23,532 bases of DNA from JAHFQJ01 sp046050125 (GTDB lineage: Bacteria; Pseudomonadota; Gammaproteobacteria; Burkholderiales; Burkholderiaceae), in NCBI GenBank assembly GCA_046050125.1, contig JBJOQB010000019.1, positions 1 through 23,532 of the forward strand. Reading direction: 5' to 3'. A model generated the notes under the pieces. That model did no database searches and was not told where the DNA came from. It was given only the letters and a program-made list of their open reading frames with translations. The position numbers and the translations under genes are program-made. The stretch's first letter is position 1; each line of letters starts with the position of its first letter. Of the stretch, positions 15,815 to 23,487 are shown one piece after another.

Positions 15815-15838
15815 TGCACAAGCATAAGGTTATAACGC

Positions 15839-17644
15839 ATGAATGCCACAAAAATAATAAATCAATTTGATGAAAATAATAATGATTTGTCTGATTCAAA
15901 AAACTCACAAATCTCACAAGATTCCCAATTGCCACAGCTAATGGGTTCAGAAATTTTAGTTCAAAGCTTAATTAAAGAAAACGTCAAGCATATTTGGGGT
16001 TACCCAGGCGGTGCCGTATTGTACATATATGATGCGTTTTATCAGCAAACTGAAATTGAACATATCCTCGTACGCCATGAGCAAGGTGCTGTACACGCTG
16101 CTGATGGTTATGCTCGTGCAACGGGCGAAGTTGGTGTTGCATTAGTTACATCAGGGCCTGGAGTTACAAATGCGGTTACAGGTATTGCAACGGCATATAT
16201 GGATAGCATTCCAATGGTAATTATTAGTGGTAATGTGCCAACTCATGCTATTGGACAAGATGCATTTCAAGAATGTGATGCAGTAGGTATTACACGCCCG
16301 ATTGTAAAACATAATTTCTTAGTAAAAGATGTAAGAGATTTAGCAAAAACCATCAAAAAAGCTTTTTATTTAGCTAAAACGGGTAGACCAGGTCCTGTAT
16401 TGGTTGATATACCTAAAGATGTATCAAGACATACATGTGCATTTGAATATCCAGAAGATGTAGAAATACGCTCATATAAAATTCATAATAAAGGGCATAG
16501 CGGACACATTAAAAAAGCATTACAGTTACTAGCGAATGCTGAACGTCCTTATGTTTATGTTGGTGGTGGTACAGTTTTAGCAAATGCAAGTGCAGAACTA
16601 CGAGAATTCGCAGAAATAACAGGATTCCCTGTTACAAACACACTCATGGCATTAGGTAGTATTGACTCAAATCACGAGCAGTGTTTAGGCATGCTTGGCA
16701 TGCATGGAACTTACGAAGCTAACATGAGTATGCAAAATTGCGATGTACTCATTTCAATTGGTGCAAGGTTTGATGATAGAGTAATTGGAAACCCTGAACA
16801 TTTTGCAAGCGTTAAACGTAAAATTATACATATTGACATTGACCCATCAAGCATATCAAAACGTGTAAAAGTAGATATACCAATTGTAGGGCATGTAAAA
16901 GATGTACTACAAGAAATGTTAGCTATTTTAAAAACATCAGATATACAACTAGACAAGCAAAAAATTGCACCATGGTGGAAACAAATAAACGAATGGCGTA
17001 GTATTGATTGCCTAAAATATGATAATAAAAGCACATTGATTAAACCACAATATGTGCTACAAACCTTGACAGAACTTACAAATGGCGAAGCATATGTTTG
17101 TTCTGATGTTGGGCAACATCAAATGTGGACGGCTCAATTCTACAAATTTAAAGAGCCACGCCAATGGATTAATTCAGGTGGTTTGGGTACGATGGGTGTT
17201 GGTTTGCCTTATGCTATGGGTGTTAAAAAAGCATTCCCAGATAAAACTGTAGTTACGATTACAGGCGAAGGCTCAATCCAAATGTGTATCCAAGAGTTAT
17301 CAACTTGCTTACAATATGACACACCTGTAAAAATCATATCATTAAATAACCGCTATTTAGGCATGGTAAGGCAGTGGCAAGAATTAGAATATAATGAACG
17401 TTATTCACACTCTTACATGGACGCATTGCCAGACTTTGTAAAATTAGCTGAAGCATATGGACATATTGGCATAAAAATTGAACATAAAGATGAAGTACTA
17501 CCAGCATTACAAGATGCATTATTTAAATATAAAGATAGAACAGTATTTTTAGATATAAGAACGGATTCTAGCGAAAATGTATGGCCTATGGTACAGGCAG
17601 GTAAAGGAATTAGTGAAATGTTATTAGGTAGTGAGGAGCTATAA
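15839..17644 (+). CDS. ilvB: Acetolactate synthase large (catalytic) subunit
   Basis: This thiamine-diphosphate enzyme condenses two pyruvates, or pyruvate and 2-oxobutyrate, in the first shared step of Val/Leu and Ile synthesis. Catalytic Glu81 lies in VRHEQGAVHAADGYAR. The cofactor motif near the end is GEGSIQMCIQELST followed by NNRYLGMVRQWQ. GEGS instead of GDGS is normal in betaproteobacterial enzymes as I recall them. At 601 residues it is about 30 longer than usual, because of an Asn/Ser/Asp-rich N-terminal tail before MGSEILVQSLI (Met35, position 15941). I keep the upstream ATG since AAGG lies nine bases before it. The regulatory subunit ilvH follows after two bases, and the leader suggests attenuation. 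The name ilvI is equally used for this gene. Confidence 0.96.
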   Translation: MNATKIINQFDENNNDLSDSKNSQISQDSQLPQLMGSEILVQSLIKENVKHIWGYPGGAVLYIYDAFYQQTEIEHILVRHEQGAVHAADGYARATGEVGVALVTSGPGVTNAVTGIATAYMDSIPMVIISGNVPTHAIGQDAFQECDAVGITRPIVKHNFLVKDVRDLAKTIKKAFYLAKTGRPGPVLVDIPKDVSRHTCAFEYPEDVEIRSYKIHNKGHSGHIKKALQLLANAERPYVYVGGGTVLANASAELREFAEITGFPVTNTLMALGSIDSNHEQCLGMLGMHGTYEANMSMQNCDVLISIGARFDDRVIGNPEHFASVKRKIIHIDIDPSSISKRVKVDIPIVGHVKDVLQEMLAILKTSDIQLDKQKIAPWWKQINEWRSIDCLKYDNKSTLIKPQYVLQTLTELTNGEAYVCSDVGQHQMWTAQFYKFKEPRQWINSGGLGTMGVGLPYAMGVKKAFPDKTVVTITGEGSIQMCIQELSTCLQYDTPVKIISLNNRYLGMVRQWQELEYNERYSHSYMDALPDFVKLAEAYGHIGIKIEHKDEVLPALQDALFKYKDRTVFLDIRTDSSENVWPMVQAGKGISEMLLGSEEL

Positions 17645-17646
17645 AA

Positions 17647-18138
17647 ATGAAACGCATAATCTCATTGCTATTAGAAAACGAAGCAGGAAGTTTATCAAGG
17701 GTAGTTGGTTTATTTTCAGCACGTGGATATAATATTGATAGCTTAACTGTAGCATGTACAGAAGACCCTTCTTTATCACGCATGACAATTACTACAAGTG
17801 GTTCAGATGATATAATTGAACAAATTACTAAACATTTAAATCGCCTTGTTGAAGTAGTAAAAGTAATTGATATTACAGAAAATGCTCATGTAGAACGTGA
17901 ATTAATGTTAATTAAAGTAAGAGCGGTAGGCAAAGATAGAGACGAAGTAAAACGACTTGCTGATATTTTTAGAGCAAAAATTGTTGATGTAAATGATAAA
18001 ATTTATATTATAGAAATTACAGGCGACACTACAAAAATACAAGCATTTATTGATGCATTACCGCGTGAAAATATATTAGAAACTGTTAGAACAGGCGTTT
18101 CAGGGATTAGCAGGGGCGAACGAGTTTTAAAGGTTTAG
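17647..18138 (+). CDS. ilvH: Acetolactate synthase small (regulatory) subunit
   Basis: IlvH binds the catalytic subunit, activates it and mediates valine feedback inhibition. At 163 residues it is the standard length. The N-terminal ACT domain reads SLLLENEAGSLSRVVGLFSARGYNIDSLTV (in part), the typical regulatory site. The C-terminal ALS_ss_C domain begins about residue 83, with RELMLIKVRA and RAKIVDV. Its ATG follows the ilvB stop by two bases, with GAGGAG in the end of ilvB as its ribosome site, so translation is probably coupled. Downstream, an orphan gene separates it from ilvC, which is unusual. Confidence 0.96.
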   Translation: MKRIISLLLENEAGSLSRVVGLFSARGYNIDSLTVACTEDPSLSRMTITTSGSDDIIEQITKHLNRLVEVVKVIDITENAHVERELMLIKVRAVGKDRDEVKRLADIFRAKIVDVNDKIYIIEITGDTTKIQAFIDALPRENILETVRTGVSGISRGERVLKV

Positions 18139-18168
18139 AATTAAAATATATTTAAGTTTGAGGGCAAT

Positions 18169-18660
18169 ATGCCAAAAATTAAAACTATAGGTTTTGTATA
18201 CTCATGTATTAATTTAAAAAATACACAAGCTAAATTTACACATGTTGAAACAAGTAATTGTTGCTTAACCCAAAAACTTACAGATGAGCAAAAGGAAAAA
18301 TTATCTAAAGTGCAATACCAATTCTTAAATGACTTAAGTGTTAGATGTACATTTGATAGTAAAGAAACAACTGAGCTTGCTAAACAAATCTATCTCTTTG
18401 ATGCTTATAATCTTACAAATATTTTTGGTAATAAAAAAGGGGTTACATTTGTAGATAAATCTTCTACTGTTCTTATAGCTAAATCTCCTGTAACGATGGA
18501 AGAAAAGCGTAATATGTTAATTTCTGGTTTAGAAATTATACGACATAAAGATAAGCGATTTGAGTTAGTTTTTGTGACACCAGAAGCTAAAATGATTGCC
18601 TCGCAAATGAGTGTAGAAAATTTAGGTAAATTGTTACTTAGTGGTAATTCGCCTAAATAA
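18169..18660 (+). CDS. Hypothetical protein inserted between ilvH and ilvC
   Basis: An unrecognised 163-residue protein, with a good ribosome site (GAGGG, seven bases before the ATG). The N-terminal half has CINLKNTQAKFTHV and paired cysteines CC at 32-33, and is Lys/Thr-rich. The C-terminal half is alpha/beta with ELVFVTPEAKMIASQ. No catalytic motif, signal peptide or membrane helix can be seen. It lies 30 bases after ilvH and 23 bases before ilvC on the same strand, so it is transcribed with the operon. In other betaproteobacteria as known to me, ilvH and ilvC are adjacent. It may be a recent insertion or a lineage gene. Codon use looks like its neighbours. Confidence 0.72.
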   Translation: MPKIKTIGFVYSCINLKNTQAKFTHVETSNCCLTQKLTDEQKEKLSKVQYQFLNDLSVRCTFDSKETTELAKQIYLFDAYNLTNIFGNKKGVTFVDKSSTVLIAKSPVTMEEKRNMLISGLEIIRHKDKRFELVFVTPEAKMIASQMSVENLGKLLLSGNSPK

Positions 18661-18683
18661 TTATTTAAAATATAAGGAAAAAT

Positions 18684-19697
18684 ATGCAAGTATATTACGA
18701 TAAAGATGCAAGTCTAGATTTAATCAAAAATAAAAAAGTAACTATTATTGGTTACGGTTCACAAGGTCATGCGCATGCATTAAACCTACATGAAAGCGGT
18801 GTAAACGTAACAGTTGGTTTACGTCGTACAGGGGCATCATGGGTAAAAGCAGTAAATGCTGGTTTAAATGTAAAAGATATTGATGAAGCAGTAACAGGTG
18901 CTGATGTAGTAATGATTTTATTACCAGATGAGCAAATTGCATCAGTATACAGACATATTGAGCCAATTATTAAAAAAGGTGCTGCTTTAGCATTTGCACA
19001 TGGCTTTAATGTTCATTATGGTCAAGTTACACCAAGAGCTGACCTCGATGTAATCATGATTGCACCAAAAGCCCCAGGTCATACTGTACGTGGTACATAT
19101 ACACAAGGTGGTGGTGTTCCTCATTTAATCGCTGTTTATCAAGATAAAAGTGGTTCAGCTAAAGATATAGCATTATCTTATGCTTGTGCAAATGGTGGTG
19201 GTAAAGCTGGTATTATTCAAACATGCTTTAAAGAGGAAACAGAAACGGATTTATTCGGCGAACAAGCTGTTTTATGTGGTGGTGCAGTTGAATTAATCAA
19301 AGCTGGTTTTGAAACATTAGTAGAAGCTGGTTATGCTCCAGAAATGGCTTACTTTGAATGTTTACATGAATTAAAACTAATCGTAGATTTAATTTATGAA
19401 GGTGGTATTGCTAACATGAACTACAGCATTTCTAACAATGCTGAATATGGTGAATATGTAACAGGGCCAAAAATTGTAACTGCTGAAACTAAAAAAGCAA
19501 TGAAACAAGCTTTGGTGGATATTCAAACTGGCGAATATGCAAAAAGCTTTATTTTAGAGAACAAAGCAGGAGCTCCTACTTTAATTTCTCGTCGTCGTAT
19601 CACTGCTGACCACCAAATTGAAAAAGTTGGTGCTAAATTACGTGAAATGATGCCATGGATTGCAAAAAATAAATTAGTTGACCAAACTAAGAACTAA
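18684..19697 (+). CDS. ilvC: Ketol-acid reductoisomerase
   Basis: IlvC converts acetolactate and acetohydroxybutyrate to dihydroxy acids with NADPH and Mg, the second step in Val/Leu/Ile synthesis. At 337 residues it is the short class I form. The NADPH loop is GYGSQG (23-28), followed by LRR (46-48), the phosphate-binding arginines. HGFNVHYG holds the catalytic His. The metal-binding residues lie in ETDLFGEQAVLCGG, and the substrate helix includes FECLHELKLIVDL. AAGGA six bases before the ATG is a good ribosome site. It is the last ilv gene here; a long hairpin and psd follow. Confidence 0.97.
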   Translation: MQVYYDKDASLDLIKNKKVTIIGYGSQGHAHALNLHESGVNVTVGLRRTGASWVKAVNAGLNVKDIDEAVTGADVVMILLPDEQIASVYRHIEPIIKKGAALAFAHGFNVHYGQVTPRADLDVIMIAPKAPGHTVRGTYTQGGGVPHLIAVYQDKSGSAKDIALSYACANGGGKAGIIQTCFKEETETDLFGEQAVLCGGAVELIKAGFETLVEAGYAPEMAYFECLHELKLIVDLIYEGGIANMNYSISNNAEYGEYVTGPKIVTAETKKAMKQALVDIQTGEYAKSFILENKAGAPTLISRRRITADHQIEKVGAKLREMMPWIAKNKLVDQTKN

Positions 19698-19732
19698 TTT
19701 ATAGTATTTTTATACAAATATACTTATCCATA

Positions 19733-19806
19733 AAAATGCCCTTTTATGCACTTATATTATAGAGATTATAAAGATTATAAAGATGTATAAAAGGGTTTGC
19801 CATTTT
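19733..19806 (+). terminator. Long imperfect hairpin after ilvC, probable operon terminator
   Basis: AAAATG at 19733-19738 continues into CCCTTTTAT at 19739-19747, which pairs perfectly with ATAAAAGGG at 19787-19795. The outer AAAATG pairs with CATTTT just beyond, leaving TTTGC unpaired. The long loop contains tandem AGATTATAA units. It could end the ilv operon, or act as a pause if psd is transcribed from the same promoter. Confidence 0.5.
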
Positions 19807-19860
19807 AACAAGCTATGATATATAATCCTAAGCTAGTTATCGGTTATAAAATATAAACTT

Positions 19861-20532
19861 ATGAAAATACCACATTACCCACACCCAATCTTAGCCAAAG
19901 AAGGCTGGGCATTTATAGCAATTGCAATTTTAGCTACCATTTTATCTTATATATATATTGGATTATATGCGTCTTTATTTTGCTTAATTATAACTGTATT
20001 CGTTGTACAATTTTTCCGTGACCCACAAAGAGCATTACCACAAAATATAGATAAACATAGCATAGTATCTCCTGCTGACGGGCGTATCGTATATGTTGGT
20101 AATGATACAAATCCATACACAAATGAGCAAAGTTTAAAAGTAAGTGTATTCATGAATGTGTTTAATGTTCATTCAAATCGTTGTCCTGTTGATGGAAAAA
20201 TTGAGGCTATACATTATTTTGAAGGTAGCTTTTTAAATGCGGCTTTAGATAAAGCAAGTTTAGAAAATGAAAGAAATGCAGTTATTCTAAACACAAATAC
20301 AGGGCATAAAGTAACTTTTGTGCAAATTGCAGGTTTAGTAGCAAGGCGTATTGTATGCTATGCAAAACCAACTGATGAATTATATGCTGGTCAACGCTAT
20401 GGTTTTATTCGTTTTGGTTCAAGAGTAGATGTATACTTACCTTTAGAATCTAATATAAAAGTACAATTAGGTCAAAAAGTAAGTGCTACCAGTACATTAC
20501 TAGCTCAATTACCAGAGCAAGCATTAGCCTAG
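19861..20532 (+). CDS. psd: Phosphatidylserine decarboxylase proenzyme
   Basis: Psd makes phosphatidylethanolamine by decarboxylating phosphatidylserine at the inner membrane. It is the short, 223-residue type. There is a membrane-anchoring hydrophobic stretch at about 16-50. The next motifs are FFRDPQR and SPADGRI, then HSNRCPVDG. The self-cleavage site is FGS with Ser187 (YGFIRFGSRVDVY); cleavage before Ser187 would yield the pyruvoyl prosthetic group. In Burkholderia and Bordetella relatives psd follows ilvC and precedes pssA and leuA; here the order ends at psd, and a ribosomal operon follows. No Shine-Dalgarno precedes the ATG. Confidence 0.94.
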   Translation: MKIPHYPHPILAKEGWAFIAIAILATILSYIYIGLYASLFCLIITVFVVQFFRDPQRALPQNIDKHSIVSPADGRIVYVGNDTNPYTNEQSLKVSVFMNVFNVHSNRCPVDGKIEAIHYFEGSFLNAALDKASLENERNAVILNTNTGHKVTFVQIAGLVARRIVCYAKPTDELYAGQRYGFIRFGSRVDVYLPLESNIKVQLGQKVSATSTLLAQLPEQALA

Positions 20533-20608
20533 AAATTTTAAAGAAATTAAAGAATGTTGAATATTTACACTTTTTCAATAAAGACTAAATTTATATAAAA
20601 GTTGTAAA

Positions 20609-20637
20609 TTTACAATTAGGCAAAATTATGCTATAAT
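20609..20637 (+). promoter_or_regulatory. Sigma-70 promoter of the rpsF-rpsR-rplI operon
   Basis: TTTACA at 20609-20614 (five of six) and a perfect TATAAT at 20632-20637, with a 17-base spacer, fit a strong promoter. Transcription would start near 20643. The -10 lies inside a perfect inverted repeat, CAAAATTAT-GCT-ATAATTTTG (20621-20641), which might bind a regulator or be chance. The leader is about 70 bases. Confidence 0.7.
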
Positions 20638-20714
20638 TTTGCTTCCTTGCTGTTTAGTTACTTATTACTTGTTTAATATATGCTAGATGGCTGATAAATC
20701 CACAAGGAGAATAT

Positions 20715-21086
20715 ATGCAACAACAACGTCATTACGAAATTGTACTAATCGTACATCCAGACCAAAGCGAGCAAGTGCCTGCTATGGTTGAACGCTATAA
20801 AAATATAGTTACAGCTAGCAACGGTGTTATCCATCGTTATGAAGACTGGGGTCGTCGCCAGTTAGCTTATTCTATTCAAAAATTAGCAAAAGCACATTAT
20901 GTATGTTTAAACATTGAATGTGGTACACAAATTATTGAAGAATTAGAGCATGCATTTAAGTTCAATGATGCTATTTTACGTAATATCATTATCAAAACTA
21001 AAAAAGCGGATACTTCAATCAGCCCTATGCTTAAAGAGGCTCAAAGAGAAGAAAGCCGTAAAAGTGCACAATCTGTAGCTGTTTAA
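20715..21086 (+). CDS. rpsF: 30S ribosomal protein bS6
   Basis: bS6 pairs with bS18 at the central domain of the 30S subunit. The 123-residue sequence opens with RHYEIVLIVHPDQSEQVPAM and has EDWGRRQLAYSIQKLAKAHY, both bS6 signatures, plus an Arg/Glu-containing C-terminal tail. AAGGAG seven bases before the ATG is one of the best ribosome sites of the window. It heads an operon with rpsR and rplI. The next start is only 22 bases after the stop; the priB gene normally found there in betaproteobacteria is missing. Confidence 0.97.
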   Translation: MQQQRHYEIVLIVHPDQSEQVPAMVERYKNIVTASNGVIHRYEDWGRRQLAYSIQKLAKAHYVCLNIECGTQIIEELEHAFKFNDAILRNIIIKTKKADTSISPMLKEAQREESRKSAQSVAV

Positions 21087-21108
21087 GCGATAAATAAAGG
21101 ATATAATC

Positions 21109-21390
21109 ATGGCATTCTTCAATAAGAAAAAAGATTTAAATAATAAAAAACGTAATCAACAAAACCCGTTATTCAAACGCAAACGTTTCTGCCGTTTTAC
21201 AGCAGGTAACATCGAGCAAGTAGATTACAAAGATTTAGACACATTACGTGATTTTATTGGTGAAAATGGTAAAATTGTTCCTGCACGTATGACAGGGACT
21301 AAAGCTAAATATCAACGTCAAGTTGACACAGCAATTAAACGTGCTCGTTATTTAGCTTTATTACCATATACAGATTTACACCGTAACTAA
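21109..21390 (+). CDS. rpsR: 30S ribosomal protein bS18
   Basis: bS18 is a small 16S rRNA-binding protein that partners bS6. The 93-residue sequence has the basic N-terminus FNKKKDLNNKKRN, then KRKRFCRFT, the conserved core DYKDLDTLRDFIGENGKIVPARMTG (in part), and the end RARYLALLPYTDLH. Length is somewhat greater than the 75 residues of E. coli, through the N-terminal extension, as in other betaproteobacteria. AAAGGA ten bases upstream is its ribosome site. It follows rpsF by 22 bases and precedes rplI by 15 bases. Confidence 0.97.
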   Translation: MAFFNKKKDLNNKKRNQQNPLFKRKRFCRFTAGNIEQVDYKDLDTLRDFIGENGKIVPARMTGTKAKYQRQVDTAIKRARYLALLPYTDLHRN

Positions 21391-21405
21391 ACCAAAGGGT
21401 TATTC

Positions 21406-21867
21406 ATGCAAGTAGAAGTTATTTTATTAGAAAAAGTTGGTGGTCGCGGTAGTATTGGCGATATCATTCGTGTTAAAAAAGGTTTTGCTAACTTTTTAGT
21501 TCGTTTCCAAAAAGCACGTCGTGCAACAACAAGAGCAAGAGCAGAATTTGAACAACAAAAAGCTGAATTATTAGCTAAAGCTGCTCAAAAATTAGAAAAT
21601 GCTCAAGCATTAGCACAAAAATTAGAAGGTAAGTTAATTACTATTACTCAACAAGCTGGTTTAGATGGTCGTTTATTTGGTTCTGTTAATAACCATGTAA
21701 TCTCTGAAGAATTAGCAAAAATTGGTTTTGAAAACATTAATAAATCAGATATCCGTATGCCAAATGGTGCATTAAAAACAACGGGTGAACATGATTTAAT
21801 CGTTGCTTTACATGCAGATGTTTTATCTAACATTAAAGTAAAAATCATTGGTAGTGAAGTTGCTTAG
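21406..21867 (+). CDS. rplI: 50S ribosomal protein bL9
   Basis: bL9 binds 23S rRNA near the L1 stalk with its N-terminal domain and reaches away from the subunit through a long helix. At 153 residues it is full length. MQVEVILLEKVGGRGSIGD and VKKGFANFLV are the N-terminal signature. A central helix rich in Ala, Glu and Lys runs about 40-75, and the C-terminal domain includes DGRLFGSVNN. AAAGGG seven bases before the ATG is a good ribosome site. It closes the operon, followed by a clear terminator. Confidence 0.97.
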   Translation: MQVEVILLEKVGGRGSIGDIIRVKKGFANFLVRFQKARRATTRARAEFEQQKAELLAKAAQKLENAQALAQKLEGKLITITQQAGLDGRLFGSVNNHVISEELAKIGFENINKSDIRMPNGALKTTGEHDLIVALHADVLSNIKVKIIGSEVA

Positions 21868-21939
21868 TTTTAATTGATAATAATATTTATTATTCATTAT
21901 TTTAGTTAGTAGTTTGTATTATTAGTCTAAGCCTAAATA

Positions 21940-21974
21940 AACCTAGTATATTTCTATGCTGGGTTTTTTGTTTT
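21940..21974 (+). terminator. Rho-independent terminator after rplI
   Basis: AACCTAGTAT at 21940-21949 pairs with ATGCTGGGTT at 21956-21965 (ten pairs, two of them G-T), loop ATTTCT, followed by TTTT and G TTTT. The strongest terminator in the window. It ends the ribosomal operon before tRNA-Leu. Confidence 0.85.
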
Positions 21975-22039
21975 GTTACTTTTAATTATTACTTTTACCA
22001 ATAGTTAATAAAATATTTGTGGTTAATTATCTTGATTGC

Positions 22040-22068
22040 TTGACTATAAGCTAAATACTAGATAAAAT
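22040..22068 (+). promoter_or_regulatory. Sigma-70 promoter of tRNA-Leu
   Basis: TTGACT at 22040-22045 (five of six) and TAAAAT at 22063-22068 (five of six), with a 17-base spacer. The start near 22075 would lie about 23 bases before the tRNA 5' end. Confidence 0.65.
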
Positions 22069-22097
22069 CTAAGCCTATGCAATATATTTGCGGTGTC

Positions 22098-22184
22098 GCC
22101 GGAGTGGCGAAATTGGTAGACGCAACGGATTCAAAATCCGTCGCTAGTAATAGTGTGTCGGTTCGAGTCCGACCTTCGGCACCA
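22098..22184 (+). tRNA. tRNA-Leu (anticodon CAA)
   Basis: An 87-base class II tRNA with encoded CCA. The acceptor GCCGGAG pairs with CTTCGGC (G-T pairs allowed). The anticodon stem is ACGGA/TCCGT with loop TTCAAAA, so the anticodon is CAA at 22132-22134, reading UUG. A long variable arm (CGCTAGTAATAGTGTG) and the T loop GGTTCGAGTCC complete it. The 183 bases after it to gpmA hold only a 7-bp AT hairpin at 22209-22228 and AT-rich sequence. Confidence 0.95.
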
Positions 22185-22367
22185 GTAAATTCAAGACTTT
22201 TCATTTCACTAATTTTTGAATAAATTAGCAATCCTCACTAACTAATATTTAATCATAGATAGTTACTTTCTTTTTTTCTTAATTGTATACTCTTATTCTC
22301 AAAAATCTTTTAGATATAGGTAATTTAATTTATAATTATAAATTATACAAAAGATTATAGGGAAAAA

Positions 22368-23078
22368 ATGCAACAAGGGCAATTAGTTATTATTAGACAT
22401 GGCGAATCTACATGGAATTTAGAAAATCGCTTTACTGGTTGGGTAGATGTTGATTTAACAGCTAAAGGTATAGAGCAAGCTTATAATGCTGGTTTATTAC
22501 TCAAAAAACATGGATTTAGCTTTGATATTGCTTATACTTCTGTGCTAAAAAGAGCCATTAAAACCCTATTTAATGTTTTAGATGCTATGGATTTGTTATG
22601 GATTCAAACAGTAAATGCATGGGAGTTAAACGAAAGGCATTATGGTGGTTTAACGGGTCTAGATAAAGCTGAAACTGCAAAATTACATGGCGATGAACAA
22701 TTGAAAATATGGAGACGTAGCTATGATATATGCCCACCTGATTTAAGTGAAGAAAGTGAATATCACCCTAAACATGATAAAAGATATCAAGGTTTAGATA
22801 GTAACAAATTACCTAGTACAGAATGCTTAAAAGATACTTTAGAGCGTGTTGTGCCATATTGGGAAAATGTTATTTATCCACAAATTAAAGCAGGTAAAAA
22901 TGTGGTAATCGCTGCTCATGGCAATAGTTTAAGAGCTTTAATTAAGCATTTGGGCAAAATGAGCGAATCAGAAATTTTAGAACTTAATTTAGCAAATGGC
23001 GAACCAATTGTTTATAATTTTGCTGGTTATGATGCTACTGATGCTAATTGTGCTTTAAATTATTCAATATTAAAATAA
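22368..23078 (+). CDS. gpmA: 2,3-bisphosphoglycerate-dependent phosphoglycerate mutase
   Basis: GpmA interconverts 3- and 2-phosphoglycerate in glycolysis and gluconeogenesis. The 236 residues are slightly shorter than E. coli's 250. The phosphohistidine motif is LVIIRHGESTWN with His11. Glu89 lies in WELNERHYGGLTGL, a dPGM signature, and the second catalytic His184 in VIAAHGNSLRALIKHL. All catalytic residues are present. AGGGA seven bases before the ATG is a reasonable ribosome site. It sits alone after tRNA-Leu and 16 bases before the thioesterase gene, with which it may be co-transcribed. An AT-rich palindrome (TTATAATTATAA) lies just upstream. Confidence 0.95.
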   Translation: MQQGQLVIIRHGESTWNLENRFTGWVDVDLTAKGIEQAYNAGLLLKKHGFSFDIAYTSVLKRAIKTLFNVLDAMDLLWIQTVNAWELNERHYGGLTGLDKAETAKLHGDEQLKIWRRSYDICPPDLSEESEYHPKHDKRYQGLDSNKLPSTECLKDTLERVVPYWENVIYPQIKAGKNVVIAAHGNSLRALIKHLGKMSESEILELNLANGEPIVYNFAGYDATDANCALNYSILK

Positions 23079-23094
23079 TCTTTTAATTATATTT

Positions 23095-23487
23095 ATGAAT
23101 AATAAACCCTATCCCCTCCCTAATCCATTTTTAGAATATATTGGAGCTAAATTTATTGATGCAAATAATACAGAATGTGTATTAGAATTAGATATCACGC
23201 CTAATTTGGTAAATAGCTGGGGTAGTGGTCATGGTGGCATGTTAGTTACATTAATGGACGTTAGCATGTCATGGGCTTCAAGGTTTTACTTAGATGAGCC
23301 AAAAGGAGCTGTAACTTTAGAATTAAAATCTAGTTTTTTTGCTCCTGCTCATGGTTTAGTTAAGTGTGTTGGTAAAGTTGTGCATAAAACAGCAACATTA
23401 GCATTTTGTGAATCAGAAGTTTATGATGAGCGTAATACTTTGGTATGCAAGGCTAGTGCTACATTTAAGTATATGAAAAGAAGTTAA
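23095..23487 (+). CDS. PaaI-family hotdog thioesterase
   Basis: A 130-residue hotdog-fold protein of the PaaI/acyl-CoA thioesterase group, which hydrolyses acyl-CoA or related thioesters. The signature is HGGMLVTLMDVSMSWAS at 46-62, where the HGG and the acidic Asp55 are the expected active-site features. After it come VTLELKSSFFAPAHG and a final CKASATFKYM, typical of the fold. Start at the ATG 16 bases after gpmA; TTATATTT precedes it and no Shine-Dalgarno is visible. The substrate cannot be told from the sequence. The 45 bases to the window end show nothing. Confidence 0.85.
   Translation: MNNKPYPLPNPFLEYIGAKFIDANNTECVLELDITPNLVNSWGSGHGGMLVTLMDVSMSWASRFYLDEPKGAVTLELKSSFFAPAHGLVKCVGKVVHKTATLAFCESEVYDERNTLVCKASATFKYMKRS

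Noticed and set aside
15696..15935. 79-residue minus-strand frame across the ilvB leader
   Set aside because: Overlaps the ilvB start and the leader hairpins; low-complexity composition and no ribosome site.
20688..20701. GGCTGATAAATC shared by the ilvB leader (15734) and the rpsF leader
   Set aside because: A 12-13 base match is expected by chance several times in 23 kb; no shared structure around it.
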